A stretch of DNA of 64,000 nt from Aulosira sp. FACHB-615 (GCF_014698045.1 NZ_JACJSE010000021.1:47342-111341), one strand, 5' to 3'; shown: positions 18,157-25,784, counted from the stretch's first letter. Program-made: numbers and translations. Notes: generated by a model from the letters alone, not told the origin.

Positions 18157-19062
18157 ATGAAGACTTCGACAACGACTTTTACCGCAAAAACTTGGACATG
18201 GCAGGGCTTCCCAATTTGCTACCAAACTCAAGGCACAACCGGGCCTGCCGTTATTTTAGTGCATGGCTTTGGCGCTTCTGGATGGCATTGGCGTAAAAAC
18301 ATACCAGTATTAGCCCAAACTTGTCGGGTTTATGCCATAGATTTGCTTGGCTTCGGTGCTTCAGCCAAACCTCAGCCGGGTGAAACAATTGCCTACACCT
18401 TAGAAATGTGGGGACAGCAAGTAGCAGACTTTTGTCGGGAAGTGGTAGGTGAACCAGCTTTTTTAGTGGGAAATTCCATTGGCTGCATTGTAGCGATGCA
18501 AGCCGCAGTTAGTTCGCCGGATATTGCCTTGGGAGTAGCATTAATTAACTGTTCCTTGCGATTATTACACGATCGCAAACGCGCCACCTTACCTTGGACT
18601 CGGCGTGTAGGTGCGCCAATTTTACAAAGGGTATTATCTATTAAACCAATTGGGCAATTCTTTTTTAATCAAGTCGCCAAACCCAAAACCGTGCGAAAAA
18701 TCTTGCTGCAAGCTTATATCAATGCAGAGACAGTCACAGATGAATTAGTCGATATTCTCACCGCGCCAGCCAAAGATCCTGGTGCTGTGGCGGTGTTTTT
18801 GGCATTTACCTCATACTCCACAGGGCCGTTACCAGAAGACTTACTGCCATTATTAACTTGTCCAACAATTATTTTATGGGGAACCGCCGACCCTTGGGAA
18901 CCAGTAAATTTAGGTCGAGATTTAGCTAACTACCCGTCAGTAGAAAAATTCATTCCCTTAGAAGGAGTAGGACATTGCCCCCAAGATGAAGCACCAGAGT
19001 TAGTCAACCCAATTTTACAAAATTGGATAGAAGAGCGATCGCAGATTTTAAAATCTAACTAA
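18157..19062 (+). CDS. Alpha/beta hydrolase
   Basis: The 301-aa protein has oxyanion-hole motif LVHGFGASGWHWR (35-46), nucleophile elbow GNSIG (Ser107), an acid in LWGTADPWEP and the catalytic His in GVGHCPQDE near residue 274. The layout is a single-domain serine hydrolase of the epoxide-hydrolase/lipase group seen in all cyanobacteria. The substrate is unknown. Its last 20 codons are the parent of a sequence found three more times downstream (20376, 21747, 23021), which suggests that its 3' end is a recurrent recombination or insertion site. Confidence 0.88.
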   Translation: MKTSTTTFTAKTWTWQGFPICYQTQGTTGPAVILVHGFGASGWHWRKNIPVLAQTCRVYAIDLLGFGASAKPQPGETIAYTLEMWGQQVADFCREVVGEPAFLVGNSIGCIVAMQAAVSSPDIALGVALINCSLRLLHDRKRATLPWTRRVGAPILQRVLSIKPIGQFFFNQVAKPKTVRKILLQAYINAETVTDELVDILTAPAKDPGAVAVFLAFTSYSTGPLPEDLLPLLTCPTIILWGTADPWEPVNLGRDLANYPSVEKFIPLEGVGHCPQDEAPELVNPILQNWIEERSQILKSN

Positions 19063-19070
19063 CAGGCGAT
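19000..19070 (+). repeat. Hydrolase-tail repeat, copy A (native gene end)
   Basis: The sequence TTAGTCAA...AACAGGCGAT encodes the last 20 residues of the hydrolase (LVNPILQNWIEERSQILKSN) plus the stop and a short tail. The copies B, C and D repeat it, with LVNG in place of LVNP. It marks the left edge of the cassette-like region. Confidence 0.85.
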
Positions 19071-19129
19071 TTTTTGTAAGGTATTATGGAGAGGTTCAAA
19101 GAGTTAAAGTAACGACTTAGAACCAGCGT

Positions 19130-19402
19130 ATGCAAGCCATTCTTTTAAGCCGCGAAGAAGTTGCACGTCGGGCAAAGCAACTGTACGGGAGTGGAATCCG
19201 TCAAAAAGTCGAAACTGACGAAAACATCGGTAAGATGGTCATCATCGATATTGAAACAGGGGATTATGAAGTTGATAAAACTGGGCTGCAAGCATCCCGG
19301 AATCTCAGCAAGAAACATCCAAACGCCCGACTCTTTGGTATTCGTATTGGCTACAACGTGGCTGTCTCATTTGGTGGGGTCATGGAGCGAATTCAGAAGT
19401 GA
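19130..19402 (+). CDS. Small conserved protein, partner of aspartic protease (module 1)
   Basis: The 90-aa protein reads LSREEVARRAKQLYGSGIRQKVETDENIGKMVIIDIETGDYEVDKTGLQASRNLSKKHPNARLFGIRIGY. A paralogue lies at 20494 with the same order: an R/K-rich helix, a VxxDIETGDYEVDK motif, then a HPNARLFGIRIG block. The function is not established. Its stop overlaps the start of the downstream protease-like gene (GTGA), so they are translationally coupled. Such pairs recur in cyanobacteria; a toxin-antitoxin-like role is only a guess. Confidence 0.75.
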   Translation: MQAILLSREEVARRAKQLYGSGIRQKVETDENIGKMVIIDIETGDYEVDKTGLQASRNLSKKHPNARLFGIRIGYNVAVSFGGVMERIQK

Positions 19403-19764
19403 TTTCTGGAATTGTGACAGATAGACACGCCACTGTCGCACTGACCTTTCTGCTTCAGAATGGTTCAAGCATAGCGATTGAGTTTGTCATCGATACAGGT
19501 TTCACTGGGGAACTCTGTCTTCCTTCGGAAGCGGTTTCATTGATGGGTTTAACATTTAGACACGATACCTCTGCAAATTTGGCAGATAACGCTGAAGTTT
19601 TGCTTCCAATTTATGAGGCAACTGTCCTTTGCAATGGTGAAGAACGAGAAGTACTTGTCATAGCTACAGGAAGACGACCTTTGCTTGGAACTGCACTGCT
19701 GGATGACCAGGAGCTAGTGATTCAGTTTACAGAAGGCAGGTTGGTGACAATTGATGAATTATAA
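19399..19764 (+). CDS. Clan AA aspartic protease-like protein (module 1)
   Basis: The protein is 121 aa from GTG 19399, overlapping the upstream stop by 4 nt. It contains the retropepsin-like motif FVIDTGFTGELCLP (DTG near residue 32), followed by the strand pattern YEATVLCNGEEREVLV and GTALLDDQELVIQF. In this family, dimers bring two DTG loops together to form the active site. It is paired with the small protein at 19130; the second module at 20763 repeats the pair. Family assignment is good; activity is untested. Confidence 0.75.
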   Translation: MISGIVTDRHATVALTFLLQNGSSIAIEFVIDTGFTGELCLPSEAVSLMGLTFRHDTSANLADNAEVLLPIYEATVLCNGEEREVLVIATGRRPLLGTALLDDQELVIQFTEGRLVTIDEL

Positions 19765-19911
19765 ATACTGTATTTGTTTAAGCAATTTCTTCACAAAATA
19801 ATGAAACAATAAACCACCAAAGATGCTAAGACACGAAGTTAAAAGAGTTTGAGAGAGTTATTCCGTAAGCCCTAAAATAATTAAATTCTCTATTTAAGCT
19901 GAGTGATTGAG

Positions 19912-20277
19912 ATGATACACGGAGTCAGTCAAGAAGAGCTAGAGACACCATATGGGCAAGTTGCCTTAAATTTTTCATTAGCTCTTCTGAATCATCAATA
20001 TGAAAAGGCTCATTCTTATTTAGGATCTGCAATTTGTGATGAATGGACTCCCTCTCTCCTTAAAGAGACTTATGAAGGAATGGTTGACTATTTTGAAATA
20101 TCTGCAAGTGCAATGTCTATAGATTCAGTTGAAACACACTTACCAGATAATGACTCAGATAGTGCTATGGTTTACGTCTCAGTTATTGGAGAAGTAAATA
20201 CTGAAGCTGTGATAGTAGTAGTTGCAAATGAATCTGGCAATTATTTGATTCAAAAACTAGAATGGGGACGACCTTAA
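19912..20277 (+). CDS. Hypothetical protein, possibly NTF2-like
   Basis: The protein is 121 aa from the ATG at 19912; an in-frame GTG nine bases upstream is the alternative. The sequence VALNFSLALLNHQYEKAHSYLGSAICDEWTPSLLKETYEGMVDYFE followed by alternating beta strands (MVYVSVIGEVNTEAVIVVVANESGNYLIQKLEWG) resembles the NTF2-like/SnoaL-like cone fold used by many immunity and accessory proteins. It is the third gene of the first hydrolase-tail interval. No function can be assigned. Confidence 0.55.
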   Translation: MIHGVSQEELETPYGQVALNFSLALLNHQYEKAHSYLGSAICDEWTPSLLKETYEGMVDYFEISASAMSIDSVETHLPDNDSDSAMVYVSVIGEVNTEAVIVVVANESGNYLIQKLEWGRP

Positions 20278-20375
20278 ATCAATTTAAATCTAACAAATCC
20301 GTGCAAGGGATGTTTGATTCAATCTGCTAGTTGAGTTTCTCTAAATTCTGCCGCAACCCTGACGGACACCTACCT

Positions 20376-20446
20376 TTAGTCAATGGAATTTTACAGGATT
20401 GGATTAGGGCGCGATCGCAAGCTTTAAAATCTAACTAACAGGCGAT
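20376..20446 (+). repeat. Hydrolase-tail repeat, copy B
   Basis: The stretch begins TTAGTCAATGGAATTTTACA and ends AACAGGCGAT. It translates as LVNGILQDWIRARSQALKSN and stop, a near copy of the native hydrolase C-terminus, but has no gene body before it. It lies between the 19912 and 20494 genes. Confidence 0.85.
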
Positions 20447-20493
20447 CAGTATCAGCTTAAAATAAAGCCATAGACAAACCGAAAATTGGAACG

Positions 20494-20766
20494 ATGACAG
20501 TACGACAACCCCGCTACAGTAAAGAGGAATTTGCCCACCGAGGTGATTATATCTATGAAACTCAGATAAAACCTCAAGTTGAGGCTGGGAATGACGGCAA
20601 AATTGTAGCGATTGATCTCGAAACTGGTGACTTTGAAATTGACAAGAGTGAAATTGTAGCTTGCGATCGCCTGGAAACCCGTCACCCAGATGCTCAAATT
20701 TGGATAGTTCGTATTGGCTCTCGTCACGTTCGTCGGTTTGGCGGACGGACTCGGAGAACTGCATGA
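20494..20766 (+). CDS. Small conserved protein, partner of aspartic protease (module 2)
   Basis: The 90-aa protein is paralogous to the one at 19130: YSKEEFAHRGDYIYETQIKPQVEAGNDGKIVAIDLETGDFEIDKSEIVACDRLETRHPDAQIWIVRIG. The shared motif is VxIDxETGDxExDK, and both end in a short Gly/Arg-rich tail. It is directly followed by the aspartic protease-like gene in an ATGA overlap. It follows copy B of the hydrolase tail by about 48 bp. The role is unknown. Confidence 0.75.
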   Translation: MTVRQPRYSKEEFAHRGDYIYETQIKPQVEAGNDGKIVAIDLETGDFEIDKSEIVACDRLETRHPDAQIWIVRIGSRHVRRFGGRTRRTA

Positions 20767-21140
20767 TTACTGGAGTAGTCAATGCAGAATTTGAACCAAT
20801 TATTCCACTTTCAATTCGTCGCTTTGATGGCAGAGTTTTTACGAAAGATGCGATCGTAGATACAGGTTTCAATGGTTGGCTGTCGTTGCCTCCAGATGCG
20901 ATCGCTGAGTTAAACTTGAAATGGAAAAGACGAGGAAGGGCAATTCTTGGAGATGGCAGTGAGTGTGTTTTCAACATTTACGAAGCTGTTGTAGTCTGGG
21001 ATAGCGCCTTACTAACAATCCCAGTAGACGAAGCTGATTCAGAACCGCTTGTTGGAATGTCATTGATGGAAGGCTATCAGCTAACGATGCAGATTTTTGA
21101 AGGCGGTAGTGTCAAACTTCGCAAAGTCGATACGGTCTAA
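20763..21140 (+). CDS. Clan AA aspartic protease-like protein (module 2)
   Basis: The protein is 125 aa from the ATG at 20763, overlapping the stop of the partner gene. A longer in-frame extension upstream lies inside the partner and is rejected. DTG motif: AIVDTGFNGWLSLPPDAI (DTG near residue 36), then FNIYEAVVVWDSALLTIPVDEADSEPLVGMSLMEGYQLTMQI, matching module 1 in layout. It is a small retropepsin-like protease candidate. The order and overlap with its partner are conserved between both modules. Confidence 0.75.
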   Translation: MITGVVNAEFEPIIPLSIRRFDGRVFTKDAIVDTGFNGWLSLPPDAIAELNLKWKRRGRAILGDGSECVFNIYEAVVVWDSALLTIPVDEADSEPLVGMSLMEGYQLTMQIFEGGSVKLRKVDTV

Positions 21141-21269
21141 CAATGCCGTTGAACACAGACCGTACAGAGTCTGTTCGTCGAGTCCGAGAAATTACTAGCG
21201 GCGGGTGAAGGTACTCTACCTTTCCGGGAAAGCTATAATTTTCTCAAGGCTAGAGAGGTACAAAGGGCT

Positions 21270-21470
21270 ATGTCCAATCTGGAGCAAATCGAAGCGGCAA
21301 TCCTTTCGTTGCCATCAAGTGAGTTTGAGAAATTAAGACTGTGGTTTCTTGATTTAGACTACGAACGCTGGGACGAGCAGATAGAGCAAGACATCGAAGA
21401 CGGTAAATTAGAGGCACTTGCTCAAGAAGCGATCGCTGAGTTTGAAGCAGGGCATTGTCGAGAAATTTAA
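21270..21470 (+). CDS. Antitoxin-like protein of a type II toxin-antitoxin pair
   Basis: The 66-aa acidic protein MSNLEQIEAAILSLPSSEFEKLRLWFLDLDYERWDEQIEQDIEDGKLEALAQEAIAEFEAGHC resembles small antitoxins of the addiction-module-component type that precede ParE/RelE-type toxins. The stop TAA shares one base with the ATG of the toxin gene (TAATG), giving tight translational coupling. Such antitoxins bind the toxin and usually repress the operon. Assigned from position and size plus composition. Confidence 0.7.
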   Translation: MSNLEQIEAAILSLPSSEFEKLRLWFLDLDYERWDEQIEQDIEDGKLEALAQEAIAEFEAGHCREI

Positions 21471-21730
21471 TGCACTATACAACGCGACGGTTTTGGCAAT
21501 GCTACAACGCCTTACCTGAAAGTGTTCAGCAATCAGCAGATGAATGCTATGAGTTGCTCAAAGTTGACCCATCTCATCCGTCCTTGCATTTCAAGAAGTT
21601 GGGCAAAAAGTATTGGTCAGTTCGTGCAGGGTTAAGTTACCGAGCTTTGGGTGTTGAAGTCGAAAATGGTATTTCCTGGTTTTGGATTGGAACACATGCA
21701 GAGTATGACAATTTGATTAGCAAGTTTTAG
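21470..21730 (+). CDS. ParE/RelE-superfamily toxin
   Basis: The protein is 86 aa from the ATG at 21470, overlapping the antitoxin stop. Residues 1-30 (MHYTTRRFWQCYNALPESVQQSADECYELL) form the two-helix hairpin. The beta sheet follows with HFKKLGKKYWSVRAGLSYRALGVEVENGISWFWIGTHAEYDNLI, the classic RelE/ParE core ending in the WIGTHxEYD motif. Members either cleave mRNA at the ribosome or poison gyrase; which one is not visible here. A truncated relative (same C-terminal motif) lies at 63792. Confidence 0.82.
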   Translation: MHYTTRRFWQCYNALPESVQQSADECYELLKVDPSHPSLHFKKLGKKYWSVRAGLSYRALGVEVENGISWFWIGTHAEYDNLISKF

Positions 21731-21746
21731 AGCAGCATAAACGTTA

Positions 21747-21916
21747 TTAGTCAATGGAATTTTACAGGATTGGATTAGGGCGCGATCGCAAGCTTTAAAA
21801 TCTAACTTAGGACTTACGCAAAAATCACCCAAAAGCTTGATTTATCGAACCGCCAAGTCGCCGAGAACGCCAAGAAATCGTAGAGTCTGCGTAAGTCCTA
21901 TAACTAACAGGCGATC
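21747..21916 (+). repeat. Hydrolase-tail repeat, copy C, interrupted by a MITE
   Basis: Copy C is identical to copy B from TTAGTCAATGG to AATCTAACT (21747-21807). It continues after the insertion at 21901-21916 (TAACTAACAGGCGATC). A 93-bp element sits between, with the 5-bp target TAACT duplicated on both sides. The repeat was therefore in place before the MITE jumped in. Confidence 0.85.
21808..21900. mobile_element. 93-bp MITE with 13-bp terminal inverted repeats and TAACT duplication
   Basis: TAGGACTTACGCA (21808-21820) and its exact reverse complement TGCGTAAGTCCTA (21888-21900) bound the element. The direct repeat TAACT flanks it at 21803-21807 and 21901-21905. It contains no ORF. Related ends occur near 48066, 53348, 62424 and, degenerate, 13340. 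A transposase that would move it is not visible in the window. Confidence 0.85.
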
Positions 21917-22255
21917 GGTATAAACTTAGGCACTAATTTTATCTTTATTCGTAAGATAAATCGGATGACATACTGCGTTTGTTCAAGCAATTCCTTTGAG
22001 TGTTAGGGATGTTGTACAGAAAAATCCTGGATAACACCAAGGGATACACGGAAAAATTCTGTATACCCCTCCCCTGAAGGATAGTTATACCGAAAAATTC
22101 GGTGTAATACCCAAATAAGGATGTAAAAAAGAAGTTTTCCATATATTCCAACAGGAGTTCGCTGTGATGCTTGATATATTAGGACTGAGAAAAAGATTAT
22201 ACGGAAAGATCCCGTATAACAAATAGTTATACTAATATCTTGAGGAGATTTGTAA
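21917..22255. other. Spacer with four similar stem-loops
   Basis: Between copy C and the methyltransferase-like gene are four imperfect palindromes with an A-rich loop (22011-22035, 22042-22067, 22085-22107, 22197-22219). No gene is visible. A GAGGAG-type RBS follows just before the next ATG at 22256. Confidence 0.6.
22011..22219. repeat. Four stem-loops sharing a palindromic motif
   Basis: The unit is close to TTATACnGAAAAATTCnGTATAA. The best pairs are TTATACCGAA/TTCGGTGTAA at 22085-22107 (one G-U pair) and TTATACGG/CCGTATAA at 22197-22219 (perfect 8-bp stem). The first two are imperfect: GTTGTACAG/CTGGATAAC at 22011-22035 and one at 22042-22067. Repeated hairpins of this size upstream of a gene could be a structured leader or a small palindromic repeat family. 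Confidence 0.6.
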
Positions 22256-22945
22256 ATGAAGCTCGATGAAGTTGTCCCTTGGGGCAGAACGCTAGAAGAA
22301 TACAAGTCGATGTTTAGTTTGTCAGAAACAGATTTAAACGCGAAAATTCTTGGATGTGGCGATGGCCCAGCTAGTTTCAATGTTGAGATGACTGAGCTAG
22401 GACACTCTGTTGTGTCTATCGATCCGGTTTATCAATTTTCTGCCGAACAAATTGAGCAGCGTGTTCGAGCTACTTATGAGCCAGTCATTTCGCAGGTGAA
22501 GCAAAACTCTAGTCACTATATATGGAAGAACTTCCAAAATGCTGATGAGCTTGGCAAGGCGCGTCTCAACGCAATGGAGAAATTTTTATTAGACTATGAA
22601 TTTGGAAAAACTTCAGGGCGGTATTTATATCAATCTTTGCCAAGCCTAGAATTTGTTGATGACCAATTTGAGTTATGCGTATGCTCTCATTTACTCTTCT
22701 TGTATTCAGAACAGTTATCACTTGATTTTCATGTTGCTTCGATTCATGAACTTCTGCGAATTGCCTCAGAGGTTAGGATTTTCCCATTGCTTAAACTTGA
22801 TGGTGAACCATCCTCGTACCTTAAACCGATTTTGGAAGATTTATCTAATAAAGGTTGTAGTGTAGAAGTTCAATCTGTTGCTTATGAGTTTCAAAAAGGC
22901 GGGAATCAAATGTTAAGAATCAGTCGGTCAGAGATCGCAGCATAA
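22256..22945 (+). CDS. SAM-dependent methyltransferase-like protein
   Basis: The 229-aa protein has a strong GAGGAG RBS. Residues 30-57 carry a class I methyltransferase motif I (AKILGCGDGPASFNVEMTELGHSVVSIDP), the glycine-rich SAM loop and acidic end of strand 2. Around residues 130-150, SLEFVDDQFELCVCSHLLFLYS matches motif IV/post-motif IV layout; the HELLRIASEVRIFPLLKL segment follows. The substrate is unknown. It is the only gene in the interval between copies C and D of the hydrolase tail. Confidence 0.72.
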   Translation: MKLDEVVPWGRTLEEYKSMFSLSETDLNAKILGCGDGPASFNVEMTELGHSVVSIDPVYQFSAEQIEQRVRATYEPVISQVKQNSSHYIWKNFQNADELGKARLNAMEKFLLDYEFGKTSGRYLYQSLPSLEFVDDQFELCVCSHLLFLYSEQLSLDFHVASIHELLRIASEVRIFPLLKLDGEPSSYLKPILEDLSNKGCSVEVQSVAYEFQKGGNQMLRISRSEIAA

Positions 22946-23020
22946 CAACCCCCTTGCAACGGACGGTCAAAAATCATTGGTGGTGATATAAAAACTAATA
23001 GCCGCCGATGAAGGGGAACG

Positions 23021-23082
23021 TTAGTCAATGGAATTTTACAAGATTGGATTATGGCGCGATCGCAGACTCTAAATCTAACTAA
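23021..23082 (+). repeat. Hydrolase-tail repeat, copy D (diverged)
   Basis: TTAGTCAATGGAATTTTACA begins the copy, then AGATTGGATTATGGCGCGAT and a run ending CTAACTAAT. It has small changes and a 3-nt deletion near the end compared with copies B and C. It ends the cassette-like region; DoxX follows after a spacer. Confidence 0.8.
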
Positions 23083-23214
23083 TCAAAACCAATCTCCTCA
23101 TCCTCTCTGCGCCTCTGCGTCCCTGCGTGATGTTTCTTACCATTGATTGAAGACAAATTCACATCAGATCAGCAAACTGAAGTGGTAAGCGCAAGGACAA
23201 AATCAGGCGAAACC

Positions 23215-23655
23215 ATGAACAGACGTAAGGAACTCTTTCGTGTCATCTTGGCAATATCAATCATCATCGTCGGTATTACACATTTTGCAGTACCGCAACC
23301 TTACGTTAAAATCATGCCGCCACAACTGCCATATCCTTTAGGGTTAGTTTATCTGAGTGGCTTTTATGAAATTTTAGGTGGTATTGGGTTATTAGTTCCG
23401 CCTGTGAGTCAAGCAGCAGCTTGGGGACTAGTACTGCTATTTATTGCTGTTTTTCCTGCCAATATCAACATGGCAGTTAATCATATTAAAATTGAAACCA
23501 TACCATACTCAGATTCCCCTTGGGTTCAAGCAATTAGATTGCCATTACAAGCAGTGTTAATCGCTTGGGCTTGGTGGTATACAAGACCTTCAGATCAAGA
23601 AATCCAAGCTTCGTTAATTCCTAAATCACTCATTCCCAAAGAATTAGACTGGTAA
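23215..23655 (+). CDS. DoxX family membrane protein
   Basis: The protein is 146 aa from ATG 23215 (MNRRKELFRVILAISIIIVGITHF). An in-frame TTG at 23143 would add 24 polar residues and is less likely. Four hydrophobic segments and the motif ILGGIGLLVPPVSQAAAWGLVLLF match DoxX-like proteins. Such proteins are small quinone-linked or redox-related membrane components, but roles vary. It is followed 12 bp later by the ureidoglycolate lyase-like gene on the same strand. Confidence 0.78.
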   Translation: MNRRKELFRVILAISIIIVGITHFAVPQPYVKIMPPQLPYPLGLVYLSGFYEILGGIGLLVPPVSQAAAWGLVLLFIAVFPANINMAVNHIKIETIPYSDSPWVQAIRLPLQAVLIAWAWWYTRPSDQEIQASLIPKSLIPKELDW

Positions 23656-23667
23656 TTGATTAATAAT

Positions 23668-24162
23668 ATGAGTACATCCCAAACAGTCCAACAATTAAAA
23701 GCAGAATTAATTACCCCCGAAAATTTCCAGCGTTATGGGCAGGTAATTTTTGCTAGTAAAGATGGTAAAGGTTTTGATGCGGAAGATGCTCAATTAAATC
23801 TGCAAAATGGCACCCCAAGATTTTATATTATGCGTCTAGAAAAGCGCGGACGTAAATTTAATAAAATTACTCGTCATATAAAATGCACTCAATGTTTAGG
23901 TTCATTAGAAGGCAAAGATTGGTTCATTGCCGTGTGTCCTCCCCATAATGAATTAGATGAACCAGTTGTATCAGAAATAGCTGCTTTTCAGATTCCAGGG
24001 AATTGTTTTATTAAATTAAATGCAGGAACTTGGCACGCTGGCCCTTATTTTGATCATGGATTTGTCGATTTTTATAATTTAGAATTGGCTGATACAAATG
24101 TAGTAGATCATTTCACCCATGATTTTCGCCAAAGTCATCAGTTAGAGTTTGAGATGGTGTAA
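23668..24162 (+). CDS. Ureidoglycolate lyase family protein
   Basis: The protein is 164 aa from ATG 23668 (MSTSQTVQQLKAELITPENFQRYGQVI). Cupin-like motifs of the family follow: YIMRLEKRGRKFNKITRHIKCTQCLGSLEGKDWFIAVCPP, and a second cupin half with LNAGTWHAGPYFDHGFVDFYNLE. The family (AllA type) converts ureidoglycolate to glyoxylate and urea in purine catabolism, but cyanobacterial homologues are often of unknown substrate. Its neighbour DoxX overlaps in orientation; the pair may be one transcript. Confidence 0.8.
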   Translation: MSTSQTVQQLKAELITPENFQRYGQVIFASKDGKGFDAEDAQLNLQNGTPRFYIMRLEKRGRKFNKITRHIKCTQCLGSLEGKDWFIAVCPPHNELDEPVVSEIAAFQIPGNCFIKLNAGTWHAGPYFDHGFVDFYNLELADTNVVDHFTHDFRQSHQLEFEMV

Positions 24163-24337
24163 ATAATTCATCCGCGTCCATCTGCGGTTAATTAACAACT
24201 ATGACTAAACCACACCGTCCCTCAATTCACAAGCCAGATGAAAGCATATATTCACCCTTTTCCTGACTTTTTGTCAAGTTATACACTGCCAGTTTGACAA
24301 GATAAGGGAGGGGTGAAATCAACCGCAGGTTTGACAC

Positions 24338-24811
24338 TCAGACATCTTGCGGATTGAGACTCTGCATCTGCCAAGTGGTATAAGTACCAATGGGACTCCA
24401 TAGTAAAAAGGGTACTAATAACAATGCTGCCCAACCGGAGACAGGTAAGACAGCCCCAGTTAATATCAGACCAATAATAAAGCCTGTACCACCAATAATT
24501 GTGCCTGCTTGCAGACTTCGCAGCCAAAACATTACGGGTGTATAGGCAACGATCGCAATTTCTAAAATTAAATATAAACTCATCAATAACCAAGTAGATG
24601 TTGTTCCTGGGTTAGTTTCCCAGACAATATAAGCTGACCAAGCGCCACAAATAAAAATTACACTCCAAATGACCGGAATTGCGGCTTCAAAAGTTAGCCA
24701 TCTCGGTCTTTGTAAGCGTCTGAACCATTGGCGATCGCGTGGTTGAATTAAATTAGCACCTAAAGCCACCAATATTGCTACGCCACCAATGATCATCCAT
24801 GATTTAATCAT
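24338..24811 (-). CDS. TspO/MBR family tryptophan-rich sensory protein
   Basis: The 157-aa protein has five membrane segments and conserved aromatic positions: RLQRPRWLTFEAAIPVIWSVIFICGAWSAYIVWE, and the run WLLMSLYLILEIAIVAYTPVMFWLRSL. It is related to TspO, which binds tetrapyrroles and modulates pigment or stress responses in photosynthetic bacteria. Sequence matches are good but conserved Trp spacing differs from the best-studied members. It is transcribed opposite to the ureidoglycolate lyase-like gene. Confidence 0.7.
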   Translation of the reverse strand: MIKSWMIIGGVAILVALGANLIQPRDRQWFRRLQRPRWLTFEAAIPVIWSVIFICGAWSAYIVWETNPGTTSTWLLMSLYLILEIAIVAYTPVMFWLRSLQAGTIIGGTGFIIGLILTGAVLPVSGWAALLLVPFLLWSPIGTYTTWQMQSLNPQDV

Positions 24812-25189
24812 GACCTTATTCCTTGTAATTGCTGCATATCACTGAGATATCACTATTTATAGTCTGATTTTGCCAATTTATTGAATCAATCCTCATCATC
24901 CCTGAGTCTGAGAACTTGATATCAGTCAGAGAAGAAGTGTTGAATGTTAAAAAAAGCTGATAAAAATAGCCTGCGCTTAGTACAAGTACGCTCAGTGACC
25001 ATCAGAAATTGCTAAAAGGCTTGTGGTATCACTATTCTTTCTTGTGATTTTTGCCTTATTGTATTATTCCGATAACCTTGTCTTTTTCCAAATCCTGGGA
25101 GAAATCACCTTGGTGGAATTTGGTATTTCATTCATTAATACGGTGCATCATTATCATTACTTATGTAGCACTATTACACCAAGATTACT
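24812..25189. other. Intergenic region, no gene recognised
   Basis: This 378-bp AT-rich gap lies between the TspO-like gene and the last gene of the CIS operon. Short open frames on the plus strand lack RBS and recognisable products, so I leave them out. Confidence 0.5.
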
Positions 25190-25642
25190 TCAAACCGCAA
25201 GAGATTGGGGAATGTGAGAAGTTTCGCTGGATTGAACTAATTCTTCTTCTAGTACCTGAATTCCTCCACTAATACGGAGTAAGGTAGTTTGCAGATTTGC
25301 CTGTTTCATCTCATAATCTGCTAATATTCTTTGACCATCTTCAAACTCTAATTTGAGGGATTGAAGACGTTGCTCTAGCTGTGCTTTTATCTGATTACTG
25401 ACTGTTAAATCTTGATTGATGAATCCAGTTTCTGAATTAATCTCTTCAGGTGGTTCGCTGGCATTTTCTAATATTTCGCTTATCTTACTGTGTTCTTCTT
25501 GTAGTACCTGAATTGCACCACTAATGCGGAGTAAAGTGTTTTGTAGATTTGTCTGTTTAGCCTCTAAATCTGTTAAGTTTGCTTGCTTTTCTGAAAATTC
25601 ATCCTTAAGAGATTGAAGGCGTTTTTCGAGTTGTTGTCTCAT
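25190..25642 (-). CDS. Coiled-coil protein with internal duplication, end of CIS operon
   Basis: The 150-aa protein is almost all helix. Two copies of about 46 residues follow each other: LEKRLQSLKDEFSEKQANL (5-23) with LLRISGAIQVLQEEHSK, and LEQRLQSLKLEFEDGQRIL with LLRISGGIQVLEEELVQ. Heptad spacing suggests a coiled coil. The short linker between repeats is acidic and Pro-rich. It lies 142 bp downstream of the tail-fibre gene on the same strand, so it may belong to the CIS as a fibre-associated or accessory protein. The function is unknown. Confidence 0.65.
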   Translation of the reverse strand: MRQQLEKRLQSLKDEFSEKQANLTDLEAKQTNLQNTLLRISGAIQVLQEEHSKISEILENASEPPEEINSETGFINQDLTVSNQIKAQLEQRLQSLKLEFEDGQRILADYEMKQANLQTTLLRISGGIQVLEEELVQSSETSHIPQSLAV

Positions 25643-25784
25643 GTGAAATTAAGAGAAGATAATACAATTATTAGAGTTGGCTGTTCAGCACTAAGAAAGC
25701 ATTAACTTTCTTGGTCAGATGAGAATTAATGTTTTATCCTGCTGTGAATAAATATAGTATCTTTTTATGACTTACTGATAATTG

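Noticed and set aside
19000..23082. Integron gene-cassette array
   Set aside because: No integron integrase is visible and the repeated tails have GTTA/TAAC cores in the wrong order for attC sites. The tails derive from a hydrolase coding end.
25023..25272. Short plus-strand ORFs before the coiled-coil gene
   Set aside because: They lack RBS and recognisable products, and partly overlap the coiled-coil gene in antisense.
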